DNA of 64,000 nucleotides, from positions 750,689 through 814,688 of the forward strand of contig NW_019091449.1 of NCBI RefSeq assembly GCF_001949145.1. The letters run 5' to 3'. Positions 12,892 to 41,369 of the stretch are shown here, one piece after another (within the stretch, counting starts at the first letter, position 1; each line of letters starts with the position of its first letter). The translations under genes and the position numbers were made by a program. This DNA is from Acanthaster planci (Eukaryota > Echinodermata > Asteroidea > Valvatida > Acanthasteridae). Under the pieces are notes generated by a model. That model did not search any database. It was given only the letters and a program-made list of their open reading frames with translations, and was not told the DNA's origin.

Positions 12892-13201
12892 GAATTTAAT
12901 GCTGTTTTCAAAAGTCACAAATTTTAATTACTTTGAATTGCTGATTACAGTGCTTTAAAATCTGACAGTGGCTTATCGGAGACGTTCCATTAATTAATAA
13001 CCTAAGAAAGAGATAAAACCTCTCCCAAACAGTTTCAGAGGAAAGGAGTGTTTGCTGTGGCTCTTTGGCGGCACTTTGGCGTGTCCATTTCCAATGGGTA
13101 AAACTCATTCTCATCTTTCAAGGGTTCTTTACCGATGGCTCTAGAGCTGTTACGGTTTTATTTGTTTCTTCTGCACTGTGACATCTGTCATTGATAGTTG
13201 A

Positions 13202-14191
13202 TCATACCACAACACTTTGGGAACTGTCATTTTTGAAAAAACAATGAGCAAGTAGCTGTCTGGCTGTGCGCCTCAGGCATCTGTTGCTGTACACGTGAGC
13301 CACGGGTAGGAAACAGGAAACAAACAGAAAGGCTATATTGCCAGGGAGCACCAGGTAGTTTGGTATGGGATAAAGGCAGGCTAGATCTGGAAGCAAATCC
13401 ATAGCGAGGAAGAAAAGAGCGAAGAAAGTCAACATGACCCAGCGGGCGATATTCATCTTGAGTCGGCGGCTTATCATGACCGCGGCCCGGCTTGGATTCG
13501 GGTCAGCGCAGGCGTTGTTGTGTGACGGTATGTCGGCGATGATGCGACGCAGGTGTCGCCTGGCGATCAGGAGAAGGGAGCAGTGGGCAGCGTAGCCCAA
13601 GACTGCTGGAATCAACTTAACCACGAGGTAGGAGCACAGGAAAAGAGACCGTGTGATCTCGTTGCTGAAGTATGGCACGCAGGCGTGCCATGAGGACGTG
13701 TAAAAGCCGCGCCAATCCGACAGGAACCCACAGAACAGTGCACCGAGGAGGCCAATAACTGCCATGCCAGCAACAGCTCCTCGAGTCCGGCCAACAGTGA
13801 CCACTACCGGATACCGGAGGGGGTGCGCTACAAAGACGTACCTCTCTAGCGAAAAGATGAACATGATGACCGAGAGAGCTGACAGAATGGCCATTAGGAG
13901 CAAGCTCTGTGCCGTGCATAAGCCGTCACCGAGGACCCATTCACCGCCCGTGATGGAGGTAAGGGCTGCCGTGGGGCCGAGGCACAGGGTAAGCCCCATC
14001 ACCATCGCGCTGATGCTCGCTATGAACACCTGGCTGGTGTCGTTCCTGATGGGAGAGCGGCACACAACCAGCATTAAGAAAACGGCCGTTAGAAGAGCAA
14101 ACGGCGTTGCAATGCACCAACACACTGCTGAAATGTAGTTGTAAAGGACATCTACGTCCTCCTTCACTTCTCCCGCTACAGACGCATTCAT
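13202..14191 (-). CDS. Intronless class A (rhodopsin-like) GPCR, copy 1
   Basis: A seven-transmembrane receptor of 329 residues if it starts at Met 14191 (MNASVAGE). That start aligns with the start of the second receptor at 18567 and gives an N-terminal Asn-glycosylation site; an in-frame Met at 14287 is the alternative. TM1 begins NYISAVCWCIATPF. The TM3 cysteine is in GDGLCTAQSLL and its ECL2 partner in SSWHACVPYF, giving the usual disulfide. TM3 ends SLERY, a DRY variant, followed by HPLRYP in ICL2. TM6 lacks the CWxP motif, and TM7 has LPVAHVYSN where NPxxY is expected. The ligand is unknown. The plasma-membrane signalling role is inferred from the fold. It looks like one member of a lineage-expanded receptor family. 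Confidence 0.88.
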   Translation of the reverse strand: MNASVAGEVKEDVDVLYNYISAVCWCIATPFALLTAVFLMLVVCRSPIRNDTSQVFIASISAMVMGLTLCLGPTAALTSITGGEWVLGDGLCTAQSLLLMAILSALSVIMFIFSLERYVFVAHPLRYPVVVTVGRTRGAVAGMAVIGLLGALFCGFLSDWRGFYTSSWHACVPYFSNEITRSLFLCSYLVVKLIPAVLGYAAHCSLLLIARRHLRRIIADIPSHNNACADPNPSRAAVMISRRLKMNIARWVMLTFFALFFLAMDLLPDLACLYPIPNYLVLPGNIAFLFVSCFLPVAHVYSNRCLRRTARQLLAHCFFKNDSSQSVVV

Positions 14192-17100
14192 CCCCCCAAA
14201 GATTAATTCTCCACTACAAATGCAAGGAGGTGAACTCACAACCGCCAAGGGCTTCTCTATGACAAATGCAAGATAACACTGGGACATCGATGAAATGTTC
14301 TACAAATACAATGGCTGTTTGATATACAACAAGCTAAAAATATTCATGTATACCTTTGGTTAACTATTAACCGACCGTCACCGCTCGTGTGGTATTTACA
14401 AGTACTCGAAGATCTTGATCATCTTCGGTGATGTTATACCATCCCCTTGATTTACATCAGTTTCTCTGTATTTTCCAAGCATAGCCCTAAAGTTCAAGAA
14501 GTAACGACTCGTTTCAGTTGAGGTATAGTTGTCAGGTTTATCTGAAGTAAAGTCTGCGGTTAACAGCGCGAGTGTATTGAAATAAAATTCAAGTGGCTGG
14601 TAAGCGGCGACACGAGCTTGGGATGGGGGGTGCAAGGGGCTTGCTCCCCGGGCCCCCCGAAAGAAATGGAGAAAACAGATGCAAGTGAATGAAAATCGCC
14701 ATTTTGCTTTAAAACACTGAAACTTTCAAACTTGACCCCCTCCAAGCCATTGTTTATCTCTTTTCACCGATGAGTGTTTTTCCCCTTGAACAAAAGCAGT
14801 TCCACCCTTGGAAAAATCCCGCCAACATCTATACTCTGCGGTCACTCATGGTTTCATGACAGAGCCAACAGTGTTATGATTGAACTGAAGATTTTTCTTT
14901 GTATTGTGACTGTAGAGACAGAATGGTGTTATATACGGCAACCTGGACATTATAGGTAAGGGCAAACCACTCAATTTATTATTTTGACTTTGCCTCACCT
15001 TACAGTGCATATGGCAAACTAGGAATTGAAAACCTGTTCCATCACGCATTTCCATTTAGCCGATCACAGCCAAATTACAAACTAAATTAACCAACAAAAG
15101 GTGTAGCAAGTCAGAGGGGCTCCGTCGGTCTTTCCACCAGTTCGTTTGAGTGGCTTGTGACTTTACTTACGACTGGATGACTTGCAACCGCATGACTTGT
15201 GACCAAAGTTGATGACAACTATGACTTCGTAACATTACCCGGTATATCGGATGCCTACATTAAACTGTCGTGTATTGATGTAGGGCCTACCATAGATCTG
15301 TAGGGGTTGCGATTTTACGGTTGGCTCGGGTTAAATGGTTACGTCTGTGTGGTAACTAAATGAATCAGAAGGCACCCTACATTATTTTTTAAACTTAAAT
15401 ACGGGCCCACAAGCAAAGACGCACTGGACACATATTTACGTCAACAAAAAAAAAAAAATAATAATAAATTTAATGCAAAAGAATACTTGCTTATGAGGCA
15501 CCACAGTCCCAAGATATCTCGTTGACCGCTTTAATATGAAGGTCACAGTATAAACAGAGTAAACATGAACACAAGTATCTCACAACGAGGACAAGGTGTT
15601 AGCTGTGATAATGACCATAAGACACGTGAGGTGGACCCAAATTGGTAACAAAGCGGTTTCAACTAATACAAAGAAAATCCTGGACAATATATGGTATACA
15701 CTATCGGGGTACTACAATCTTATTAAACACCACCAAGATGAGGGGTCTCATAATAAGCACATGCAAGAAAAAAAAAGGCATGACGGAGTTTCCAACACAC
15801 CAAAAAAAAAATGGAATAGGACAAAAAAATAGAACAAACAACACTTGTCCGATTAGCTGCAGTCCTCCGAGATGTCCGTAGCATGTTCGTTAATTGAGAT
15901 CAATCCGGTGAGTGGTCCAAAAGAAGAAGCGACAAAATGTTAAGTGGAAAGTTCGACGTTTACACCGCGATAAACAAGCAAGATTACAACCGGAGAACAG
16001 CATCACTCAGCGGGGAACGCGTGTATCAAGGGGGGTGCATCCAGCGGCAGTACACTAAACAGGTTCCCAGAATGGCTAAAAAGTAGGCGAAATTTGCGGA
16101 TAAAAACGGGACAATGAATAACCTGACCACCGGCCGTGGTGAAGTAAAAGCGAGAGTGAGGGGGAAAAGTGCATGTACTCAGCCGGCCGGAGAGGGTGCG
16201 TGCTGGGAAAAAACACGTGCGTAAAAAATAGACTAACAATTCGGAAGCTGGTTGGATAAACAGAGGGAAGCTAGTACATATTCATAAGGTAGTAAATAAT
16301 TATAATAAAGGCCAGCTCCTGGGTCAAGAAAAGAATGCGGATACAAGGTTACATATCGTCTGGCTGCCACAGATCTTTGAAACTATTGGTGGCAGTACAA
16401 CCACCTTTTGACATTGGTGAAGTTCCAGCGCAAACCATAGTTCGACCACTGGTTAAATGCTCTTCAACGATGTGCATGCATAATGCAGTCACACATGAAA
16501 GACCCCAGTCAAACTCTTTGGTTACATCTCATCATCTCTCGCATTTTGCAGTGGGCTGACACTATGCGTTAGTGGTCAATGATATATCTCGTACAGTTGT
16601 TTTCATGTTAAAGTTTCCCTCCACACTGATCAATGAAATCGGCTGCTGATGCCAGGGCTGGTTCGAAATGGTCGAGAAGATGGTTCAGATTGTGCAGCGT
16701 TCGGGTGACATTGGTCGACCTAATAGGTAACCACTGTCTCCTCTCGGACTTACCCATTCCTCTTAATTAACCGTAGGCAGTCATCGAGTTTCCAATGTGA
16801 TTATATTTTGGACTCTGAAATGAACATGTATGGCATTACGTATTAATTTTGTGCACAGATCAAAGACAACTAACGAGGACGTGGGAGGTCATCATCTTAC
16901 ATAAAATAGAGACAGAATCCCGTGGCAGTCATAATTTCATAAGAAACTGGTTCAAGAGAAGCTTAAAGTATCGTAGGTTATACCGCTACCGACATCTCAA
17001 TCCTTCACATTTACACACCATTTTTACCCAAAAGCCAACTGACTACTACCATCTTGGACATAAGCAGCATTATGTGGGTGTATTAAGATATGAATAGAAG

Positions 17101-17544
17101 CAGCCGATATAAAAAGATTATTATACTTTTATTTACAATATAAGGGACGAATTGAAATATGAGGGACGAATTAACTCAGCGCAGTCAACCTTTCAAAGTG
17201 CCCCGTGATAGTAAACTCCTTTAGTAACCTTGAGAACAGAATGAGAACAACGGGTGTAGGACCAGGTCGATTCCTTTTTTTTTAATTCATAGGATAAAAC
17301 TGGACCACTTAAAGTGGGTAAACAGGTCCATTCCTTGCGACTGGAAACTGCACAGCGGGCTACTAAGTGTGTTACATTGACTAGGCAGGCCACATTCATA
17401 ATAAGGGCACCCAAAGCCATCACAAACAGCAAATAAAAGTGAACTGAAGTGAACACATTTCTCTACGAATGGAAACGTTCCTTTCTCACGATGAAAGTCT
17501 TCAAAAGTTTTGTTTGACAGGCTTTTCATAAAAGATGCTAATCG
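14192..17544. other. Spacer between the two receptor genes
   Basis: No exon was recognised on either strand. A plus-strand frame at 16335-16559 and other short frames have no domain and no second copy. A short run similar to the AAGTC/CTTGTGACT repeat family lies near 15147-15205, and a poly-A/AAT stretch near 15446-15465. Confidence 0.45.
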
Positions 17545-18567
17545 TTATTGCCGACCCAGACGGCAATTAAGGGGGAAAAGCTGCTGGGCATTTTGCTTGA
17601 GAACCCTGCTGCTGAAGATGGCTCGAAGTCCGATTAAGGTCGGCGCTGTGAAGATGCTAATATTCCCTACCAGGACAAGATACTTCGGTATCGCGTAGCC
17701 AAAGAAAGACAGGTCAAGGATCAGATAAACTGCGATCGTAAACGGCGCAGTGATGGTCAGCAGAATCAGGTGGGATTTATTCACGCGAATCTTGCGGTCG
17801 AACTGGGCGACTTGGAGTCGCTGGTCGGCCGCAGTGGCGGCTCTGTCGTTGGTCGTACGCTCACCATTCTGGGTGACACCCGACGATGACCGTGGTATCC
17901 CGGCGACAATGCGCCGTAGATGCTGCCGAACCGTCAGCAAGAGCGCGATGTGGACGATGTAGCCGACCACAGAGGGCACGACGGAGAGAAGGACGTAGAA
18001 GGATAAGAACAGTGCTTTGTTGAGAACAGGTTCGGAGTAAGGAGCGCAGACGTGACACGAGGGGATGTACACGCCTTTCCACTCTGACAAAAACCCAGTG
18101 AGGGGGATGTTCACGAGGGGTATGATGATGATGCCCACGGCCAGGCGTTTGATGCGTTCCACGGTGATCAGTCTTGGGTAGCGCAGTGGGTACAAGAGGA
18201 AAACGAATCTCTCCAGGCAGTAAGTGAACAGCCACAACGCGCTGACGCAGTGCAGGTAGACCATCAGCAGACTCTGGGCCGTGCACAGGAAACCGCCCAG
18301 GATCCACCGACCGCCGGCAATGGCGCTGATAGTGGCGGGGAGAGCAAAGCACAAACAGACCAGCAGGATGGTGAAATTGATGGCCACGATGAAGATGTGA
18401 TTTACATCTTCCTGCTGGCTGGCTGTGCGGTGCACAACCAGTAGCGTGAAGGTGTTGGTCACAATGGAGGTAGGGGCGACCACGGACCAGCAGACAGCCG
18501 AGATGGTATTAAACGTGACGTCCCCCGAGCCTGTGCCGACTACCGTACTCCCAGTGGTGTTCTGCAT
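17545..18567 (-). CDS. Intronless class A (rhodopsin-like) GPCR, copy 2
   Basis: A complete 340-residue seven-transmembrane receptor beginning MQNTTGSTVV, with an N-terminal NTT glycosylation site. It shares with copy 1 the words ISAVCW, GRWILGG/GEWVLGD, CTAQSLL, LERF/LERY, PLRYP, GFLS-W and a long ICL3. The TM3/ECL2 cysteine pair is in LGGFLCTAQ and SCHVCAPY. TM3 ends CLERF, so the DRY Tyr is Phe. TM6 has no CWxP, and TM7 (NISIFTAPTLIGLRAIFSS) has no NPxxY. Copies 1 and 2 are same-strand, single-exon and about 3.4 kb apart, so tandem duplication followed by strong divergence is likely. Ligand unknown. Confidence 0.9.
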   Translation of the reverse strand: MQNTTGSTVVGTGSGDVTFNTISAVCWSVVAPTSIVTNTFTLLVVHRTASQQEDVNHIFIVAINFTILLVCLCFALPATISAIAGGRWILGGFLCTAQSLLMVYLHCVSALWLFTYCLERFVFLLYPLRYPRLITVERIKRLAVGIIIIPLVNIPLTGFLSEWKGVYIPSCHVCAPYSEPVLNKALFLSFYVLLSVVPSVVGYIVHIALLLTVRQHLRRIVAGIPRSSSGVTQNGERTTNDRAATAADQRLQVAQFDRKIRVNKSHLILLTITAPFTIAVYLILDLSFFGYAIPKYLVLVGNISIFTAPTLIGLRAIFSSRVLKQNAQQLFPLNCRLGRQ

Positions 18568-21500
18568 CGTGGCAAAGACACATTCAACTTACAACAGCAT
18601 CATCAGAAAAAAACCATTTCAAGAAATTCTTATTCGACAGTTGATAGGGTGACTTCTGTGATGCGTTGAGTTACGTCGCAAACGGCCCTCAGAGATGCCT
18701 GTAGAAATTATTAGCGTACGCCGATAGCACGAGAAGCTTGCGTAGCCGCAAAAATGACTGATATCCTGACACCATCACTACCAAGGTGTCATTGAGACAA
18801 ACAGACCTTCCCATGAATTGTTCTGGGGCGCGGCGGCAAAGACGTTAGCAGAATGTCAAACGCATCTACGAGTTCATTAACGCCCATTCCACGATCAGTA
18901 AACAGGAACGACGTTGTGGACGAAGGTATACGGATTGTCGTTGGTGCCGTGATGAATTCATTCACTTCATTAACGCGGAGTAGTTTTTTCTATGCGTTTT
19001 TTTTTTTACGATTTCGAGAGTGCAACGGCGACCCAGTAAAACAGATTCCTAGGTTCCTCCATCTGAATCACGTTTCCTGTCGGCGAAGACCTCTCTTCAC
19101 AATTGGAAAATCAATAACCAATGAAATTGTTGCTACACTTTAAATGCCTCAATATTGGTCGCGTGGCGGATGAAAGTCCACTCATGCGCTGATGTTCCCA
19201 GCCACGGTAGTTATCTCATGAAGAATACGCACTGAAAATTGCGGCCACAGACATCTGAATGATTGACGAGTAGCCCGATAGGACACACACACTTCTGATC
19301 CCTAGCCCCCCCCCAACTGAGCAAGTCACGCAATCTCCCGATTCCCGTAGTCAAAATAAATAAAAACTGGTCCAGCTAATGCAGCTGTGCGAAGACACGA
19401 CGTTTGAAACCGTGCTGCCTGCATCCAAATCGGTAACTTAATAGGTAATAACCTGGGTTGGGTCGTTTGTATCACTAGCACTTGCGACTTACCTTTGGAG
19501 CCCGTTGTGTTCAATTTATCTGCAAGGTTGCGAACTTGCACCCTCGTTGTCAAACAGCCATCTGTCTCGCTACATGTATTTGTTGTGCTTTTCAAGTTGA
19601 AGTGTAGGTTTTTGCGCCGAAATTAAAACTCCCTTAGAAAAGAACAAACACATCTGCTGGTTGCTTCGAGCTCTTTATCCAGAGGGTGATATTTTACTCC
19701 TGACCGCCAGCCACAAATGGTGGTGCATTTTTCATCAGGTGATGTCGCAGTGCTTATGGCTTGTCATAAATCAACCCACTGGAGCAGGCAGTCTTAAGCA
19801 AGGTTAATTTCGATTCTTCACACCACAATGGGAAGACGACGTCCACACACAATACGGGGTCTCCGTGTCGGTATATAGCTCCTATAGTTCTGATTCACTG
19901 AACGTTTTACTCCTGGATAATGTTTAATCTCCCATTCTTTTCGTCAAAATATTGTTAAAATATATGAAACATAAACGACAAAAACACAATAGCTGATATA
20001 AACATGCGCAGCACGAAAGGCTATTGACGAGGTGAAAATGAACAAATGATTTGAGTAAAATCAAAGATTGTTCCTTCAGATAGGCCGCTATACACGGACC
20101 AATAGCGGTAAATAAACCGATCGTTTCAACCTGTTGTGGCAGGTCCATTACGACGAACACGGTGATAAATTACTAACAAAGAGTTGATTCGCTCTTATCG
20201 TTAATCATTCTGTTTCAGAGCTGTCTATTTTGCTCGCCCTCCCTTCTCCTATCAAACGCGAACGCCAGTCTCCTTCATGACTTAAGGTGGAATTCCCAAA
20301 TTGAGCAGCAGAGATAATACTGAACACGTGAACCCTGTAACTTGACAGTTAACTTGGGTTTTCATTAATTAACAAAGCGCGGGGTACGAGTTTTAGGGAT
20401 GGGTATAGATATGCCCTTTCTGATTCTGAAAAGTATACGTGTCTACATGTAACTACTTTTGGGCGCGACTGGTTGACCCTCAGAATCACTCTATCGCGTT
20501 GTGCCATCGGTCGATTCCGTAAGAAATCTCACCTTCTTGAAACAATCTACAACCACAGCAGAAAGAACGACGGATCGTGCCGCAGAATTCGACAGAGTGC
20601 CCAAATCGCCCCATTGCCACTCAAAACAATAGTACTCAGTTTTATTCCACGGTGAGCCATCAGTGCCAACATGATGGGCGGGGAACAGTGGTGAAGGGGG
20701 GAGGGTATATTCAAATAATTCCTGCATTTAGCTTCTAGTCACAATCAATCCAAGAGGAAAACCTTCTGAAACTCAAAATACTATAATCAGGCAATATCGA
20801 GACGACAAACCTTTACATATACAATAAACTTTTTTATTGTCATTTTACACATAAAACACATGAGTGCACTTTCATGCAAACTCTTAAAGTAGTCAAAGCC
20901 GCTCGGTATAAAATTCTCAAGTTAAACTAAACTAACTGGTTTGGACATTTGGTTGCAAGCAATACCAATTAAGTACATATACATGATGATCGCTGTCTTT
21001 TCTTGGAAAACGCAAGCCTCTCCAAATCCGCGCGGTAATCTAGTACCTCGCTGGATTTAGTGTGACAGGTCGCAATTTACCATAAGTATAATCAGCCGTG
21101 TGACGGCTAGAATTCGTGCGGAGATTGCATCAAATAAAAACCGGTCTAAAGACAGATGGGACTCGGCGATAAAACGGGTCATTTTAATTGACGATGCTGC
21201 GTGGTATGGAGGCCAAGCAAATTTGGGACTTAAGTCCGTAAACGGGCAGAGTTCATTTTTTCCTTCCGAGCCCAAAGTTTGGATGTACAAGCAGGTTGAA
21301 TTGTGCACTGCATTATTATCCCCGGCAAACACTGGCGATGTAAAAAAACAGACCTGGCGCCACTAGAAGCGATAGACTTAAACGACAGTTGGTCAGTACA
21401 TAATCAACAGCACTCAGGACATATGGTAGGATGCGTGTGTGCGTAATGTTCAGGTTTGCTAAGACACTGATTGCGCTTGTCAATGGTATGAAATTTGCTG

Positions 21501-24500
21501 TGTTTTACGACAGCAAGAATGAAACGACAAAATGTCCTTTAAGCAGATGCTTCGTGAGACAATTTTTGGCGATTCACCCCTGTGTTTCTTTTACTGAAGC
21601 GAACTGGCAAAACGTCATAATTTTCAGTCTGCGCGAAAAGAGGTGCGCAGTGGAATGTGTTTATTTTTTGTCACAATTATATCGTAAACAAAACGCTAGC
21701 TTATCTTCACGCGGACGAAAACGACGATCTCGAAAGAATGAGGTTTTGAAATTTGACCAGAGGGGCCACGAAAGGCCCTCGAAGCTTGGGTATTTTTCAA
21801 TAAATGCTGTCAGGCGAGACTGGATTTACTGTAAGTATGAGCGCGGCTGTCAGACGCCAAGTGATTTCCAAACACAGAACCGAATAATGGCAATATCTAT
21901 CTGCCTCCATCAAACAGGCAGACCACATTTCAGGGAAAGATTTTGGAAAAGAGAAAAAAAACCGTACAGACCTCGGTATTAAAGGATATAGTCAGGAATT
22001 AATCTTACTTATAAACATCTACATGCTCGCGTTGGTTTAAATTCTGCGACTGCTGAGTTCCTCACACTTAAAGGGCCACTACAAACTTCTGTCACAGAGA
22101 AACACCACACACTCAATGCCTCCGCACAGCTAGAAAATTGGAAAGACAAAGAAACCCAATGTGGTTCTAAAGAAAGTGAAGTGATTTGAAGTTCTTTCCA
22201 CATAAAGACCATCTGGCTTTACTTACAGTTACAAGTAATGATATCGCTCTAAAGTAAACATGTGAAAAACAGACTAGGAAAATATATCCTATGTTGGAAA
22301 AACATCCGAATGAGTGTAAGACAAAGGGAACCCTGCTCGATAATACCAAACATCTTCATCAAGTGACTGACTCCCCGAGGCAAGTAAACGTCCAATATAT
22401 GCATAAAAGAAATGACACTGGTTAATAAAGTCTTCAACTAGCATTCAGTTTGCATACAACAATTAAGAGGCCGTTCCCTGTGGTCTATACACATGTAATT
22501 CAATTAGTCACATGAAAATTATGGAAGCTACCAAAAAGAACTACCCACCATCAACCTGCAGTCTACTTTTCCAGCCTCAACATGTCATGTTATTAAGAGT
22601 AAAATACTGCATAGCATTTAAATTCATCAAAGAGGTTGAGTCCAGGTTAAGCTGAAAGAGTTTGCATGGAAACAGCAGGGATAACATCGTACCAGCACGA
22701 ACTTGTATTGACACAGTTCTTGACAGCCTCGTTTCGCCCCTAAAAGAGAGGGTGATTCTAAAAGAAAGGGTGGTTCTCTTTTTAATCAACAGGCTGTTTC
22801 TTTGTTTATAATAATAGTTATTCATTCACGGATCTTTATACAGGATGGCGGCGACGGTTTTGACTATTTGTCTTTGTTATACAATCCCTAAATCATGAAA
22901 GCCCCTCTTACGAAAATCTTGCGATCAAAAACATTATTGGGCCGGACAATACCCACACGGCTCAAACGTGCCAAAGTACATGCATACACGAATTACGGCA
23001 AACTAACTCCCCATCAGAGACCTTCATGATTGAAAACACGGTTGCAAGGGACGTGCACGCAAGTGAAATGTGTGCAAGAACAACGTATGTGTGAACTGCA
23101 CGCGTATAACTACACACGCATTAAAGTGGTCCATACCACTGACGCTTGCCTTAGATTTCCGGATAAAAAAGTTCCACAAATTTGAACGTGAAGAAGGGAA
23201 AGTCATGAACAAACCAGAAAAACTACACGAACTATAACACACGACAAGTTTGAAACACCCAGGGTCACTTCCAATTATACTGCTTCGAATAGAACTAAAA
23301 TGGCATTACAAAAGGAGTATCTCTGACATTGTAAACTTGGGTATTAGATTGTTGGAAGTAAAACATTAAAACTAGGGAATGACTTGTGAAGTTACATAAT
23401 CATATAAGGTTGTGGGGTACAGTGGCCCTACCTAGGCTAAATGATTTCTCATGTTATCTATATACATCTATTTGACAATCAAGACTCGAAATGAGAGCCC
23501 AGGACATCTATCTGTTGAGACAATTTCAGGCTTTTCAGTTAAGGAAACCAATCTGGTTATCTGCTTCAGGGACCATCAAGCGAGATCCCGAACACTACTG
23601 TAAAAAAACAAAACAAAAAAAGAAACAAACCAAAAACACACAAAACATATACACTGCTTGTGCAATGCACATGTAAGTCAATAAATATCTCTCAAAAGCT
23701 ACATAAAACTGGGCATGACGACCAGGCCCCATAATAAATTATAATATAATTTTGGTTTGTATGCATCATTACACTGACTAGGAGATGTACTAACTTAATG
23801 GACACTGTTTCTGCATTAGACGTCCCCTGATACTGAACTGGCATTCCCTGTCTTCAAATATTTAATCAAACACAGTTAAAATAAAAACAGCTACAACATT
23901 TGTTTAACAACAGCAATGCTTGGTACCTGAGAAGGCACACATCCACGTTTGGGTTGGGTACAAAAAGTGGTATTCACAATTGTGTCAATGTGACTTTTGG
24001 TGATAAATTTGATTCATAAATACCTCAGAGAGTCTCCCTATTCAACAACGTTTAACTTAACCGAGGGAATAAATATGTGCTTGGATGGCCAAGCACATTT
24101 GTATTCCCATTCATAAATACCTTTTTAAATCGGAGTGTCAAAGAAGTCAATATATGACAGATTTCCTACAATTTGGTTTGAGAATTTACTTTCATTTTCC
24201 CGGACCCCCCCATTTTATGGTATATTCCAAGGCATGTGCAAGTTGTCCAAAAGAACCTCCTTATATGGACTTGATGTGCGTGTGGCAAGCCTCATGTACA
24301 AAGACTCTTGACCAATCAGGATTGGTTAAACTGTCTCGTATCCAAGTGCCATCGCGTGATTTATGCAGCAGGCCTTATCACATCTCAGCGGGCATTATCA
24401 AATGTTGATACACAGTCAAGTGGCACGTTGTTGAAAAGGGAGAGTGTCGGAGGTATTTATAAATCAAGTTAACTCACAAAAGGCTTATTTCCATTGGTGG

Positions 24501-26330
24501 AAAGGAACAGGCAAATGTTGGCAATTGGGTAGTGTTTGCAACACTCCATTCAGAATGATGATTGTTCCACTAGGGTACCCCTTTTTAATTCTATAGTTTT
24601 CATTCCTGAACAATCCCGTTTTTGGCTCCCAACTGAAGAAAAAACTGCAAACGTTCTGTGATGGTATATGCCACATAAAAATTTTTTCATTTTGTGTAAT
24701 TTATATCCAAGAAGCTTAAGATGGGTTTATGTGTTACTTCAATAAATATCATAAAAAGAGTTTTTATGTTAACTCTGAACGAGCCAATCAGTCATTGAAC
24801 ACTGCATCATTTATTAGCCTTATGTGTTCATCGTGTATTTTTTTTACGTAAGATTTTATTTCTTTTGGTGATTGACCAACTCCAGGACCAGAAAGATGTG
24901 AACCACAGAATTAAACTGAGACGCACTTTCGGAATGTATATTCCCCCCCCTCCCAGAAAAGTTGGAAGCACCAGTGGTCCCAAATAGAAACAACTGCCCA
25001 AATAGAAACAACTCCCAAAATGCAGTGCCATGGTCTGACGTAAAGAGAACATTCTAAATCCCCAGTAATTTCTCTTGCACACATTTTTCACATGCGAATT
25101 TGTTCAGAATAGATTAAGGCCTTTTGTAGAATAAATAAGGTTTCCATTTGTGCGGTTTCAAGAATTAGTTTATTCAGTAACACATGGAAACTTCCATTTC
25201 TGCTTGGTTTCACCTTGTCACATGAAACCTTCCCTAAGTCACAGAGCAAAATCATTCTTGCTACCGCACTCGTAAGTGATCGTTATTGTATACCGGTCAC
25301 CTGAAATATTTCACCATTCAGAGTCAAACTTCACACTCTGGCATATTAAAGCGCCCAGGAAGGCACTTTGACGGACATTACTTGATGAGGAAGGCCAACT
25401 TTCAAATAGGTGTGTGCATTCATGCAATGCAAAAGGCAAGATCCAATAGACTTTTACATGCTGGTCAAATTTGACTGCCTTGGAACATTTTGCCAAATTC
25501 AGCACCTGAGAAATCTTTGATTCATTTGTGATTAAGCCTGTACTCGTAAGTTGATGTTCGACATGTATCCAAAATTCCTTACCAAGCATAAATTTTTGCT
25601 CTATCTGCATTAAAGACATCAAATTTGGATGATAAAAGTGGTCTCCTTCACTTTCAGTAAAGTGAAATAGAGACTTTAAAACATCAATCAAGCTCATATT
25701 TAGATGCAAAACCACTGATAAATACAATAACTGATGTTAATTTTGGACTGGCCTTGTGTGGAGGCACTACGCTTGGTTCTCAATGTGATGATCCAAAAGC
25801 AAAGTTCCTACTAAGTCAGAATTCTTTAAAGCACATTGTTGTAAGTATCACTTTAATAAAAGTGTTGTAGATCACGTACCAAATTCGTGCGCATAGTCAA
25901 TCAAGCTGGTACTCAAATAACATACTGAACAGTCGGTAATCCATGTTTGAGGTTCTCGGTCCCACTGTCCTTGAGTGCTCACTATTTCCCAAAGAGCTTG
26001 GAGAATCTGGGCACCATACTCATCCTGCACTCACACATGTCAACTCAATTTGGTACTCACAAATATGAAATTGACTCATTCAAAACTCATTTGTAAGCAG
26101 TCACTTTGTTTTTCATTGAGTACTGGCCTTCACTGGCCAAAGCCAATTTGAAAATTTGCTCCTGCTGCAAAAATTCCACTGACAGATGTAACTCATCTTT
26201 CCATACTCACACTCATAAGTCATCTTTTCTGCTCTCCTGTCTCTACCCTCTAGTACTCGATTACAACACTTTTTCAGTGAGCTTTTGAGAGACTAGCTGT
26301 ACGTGCCTACTCCCCTCTATTCAAGGCCTG
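18568..26330. other. Intergenic region and csk 3' UTR
   Basis: The part next to 26330 must hold the csk 3' UTR, which is AT-rich. Minus-strand AATAAA signals occur at 25169-25174, 24855-24860, 24810-24815 and 20833-20838; the sequence alone does not show which is used. A 183-codon plus-strand frame at 21431-21982 has no recognisable domain. No further gene was identified. Confidence 0.45.

Positions 26331-41369
<15,039 letters not shown>

Noticed and set aside
21431-21982. 183-codon plus-strand open frame, the longest gap-free frame outside the GPCR genes
   Set aside because: No domain, low-complexity basic stretches, no homologous copy in the window and no splice context. Probably chance.
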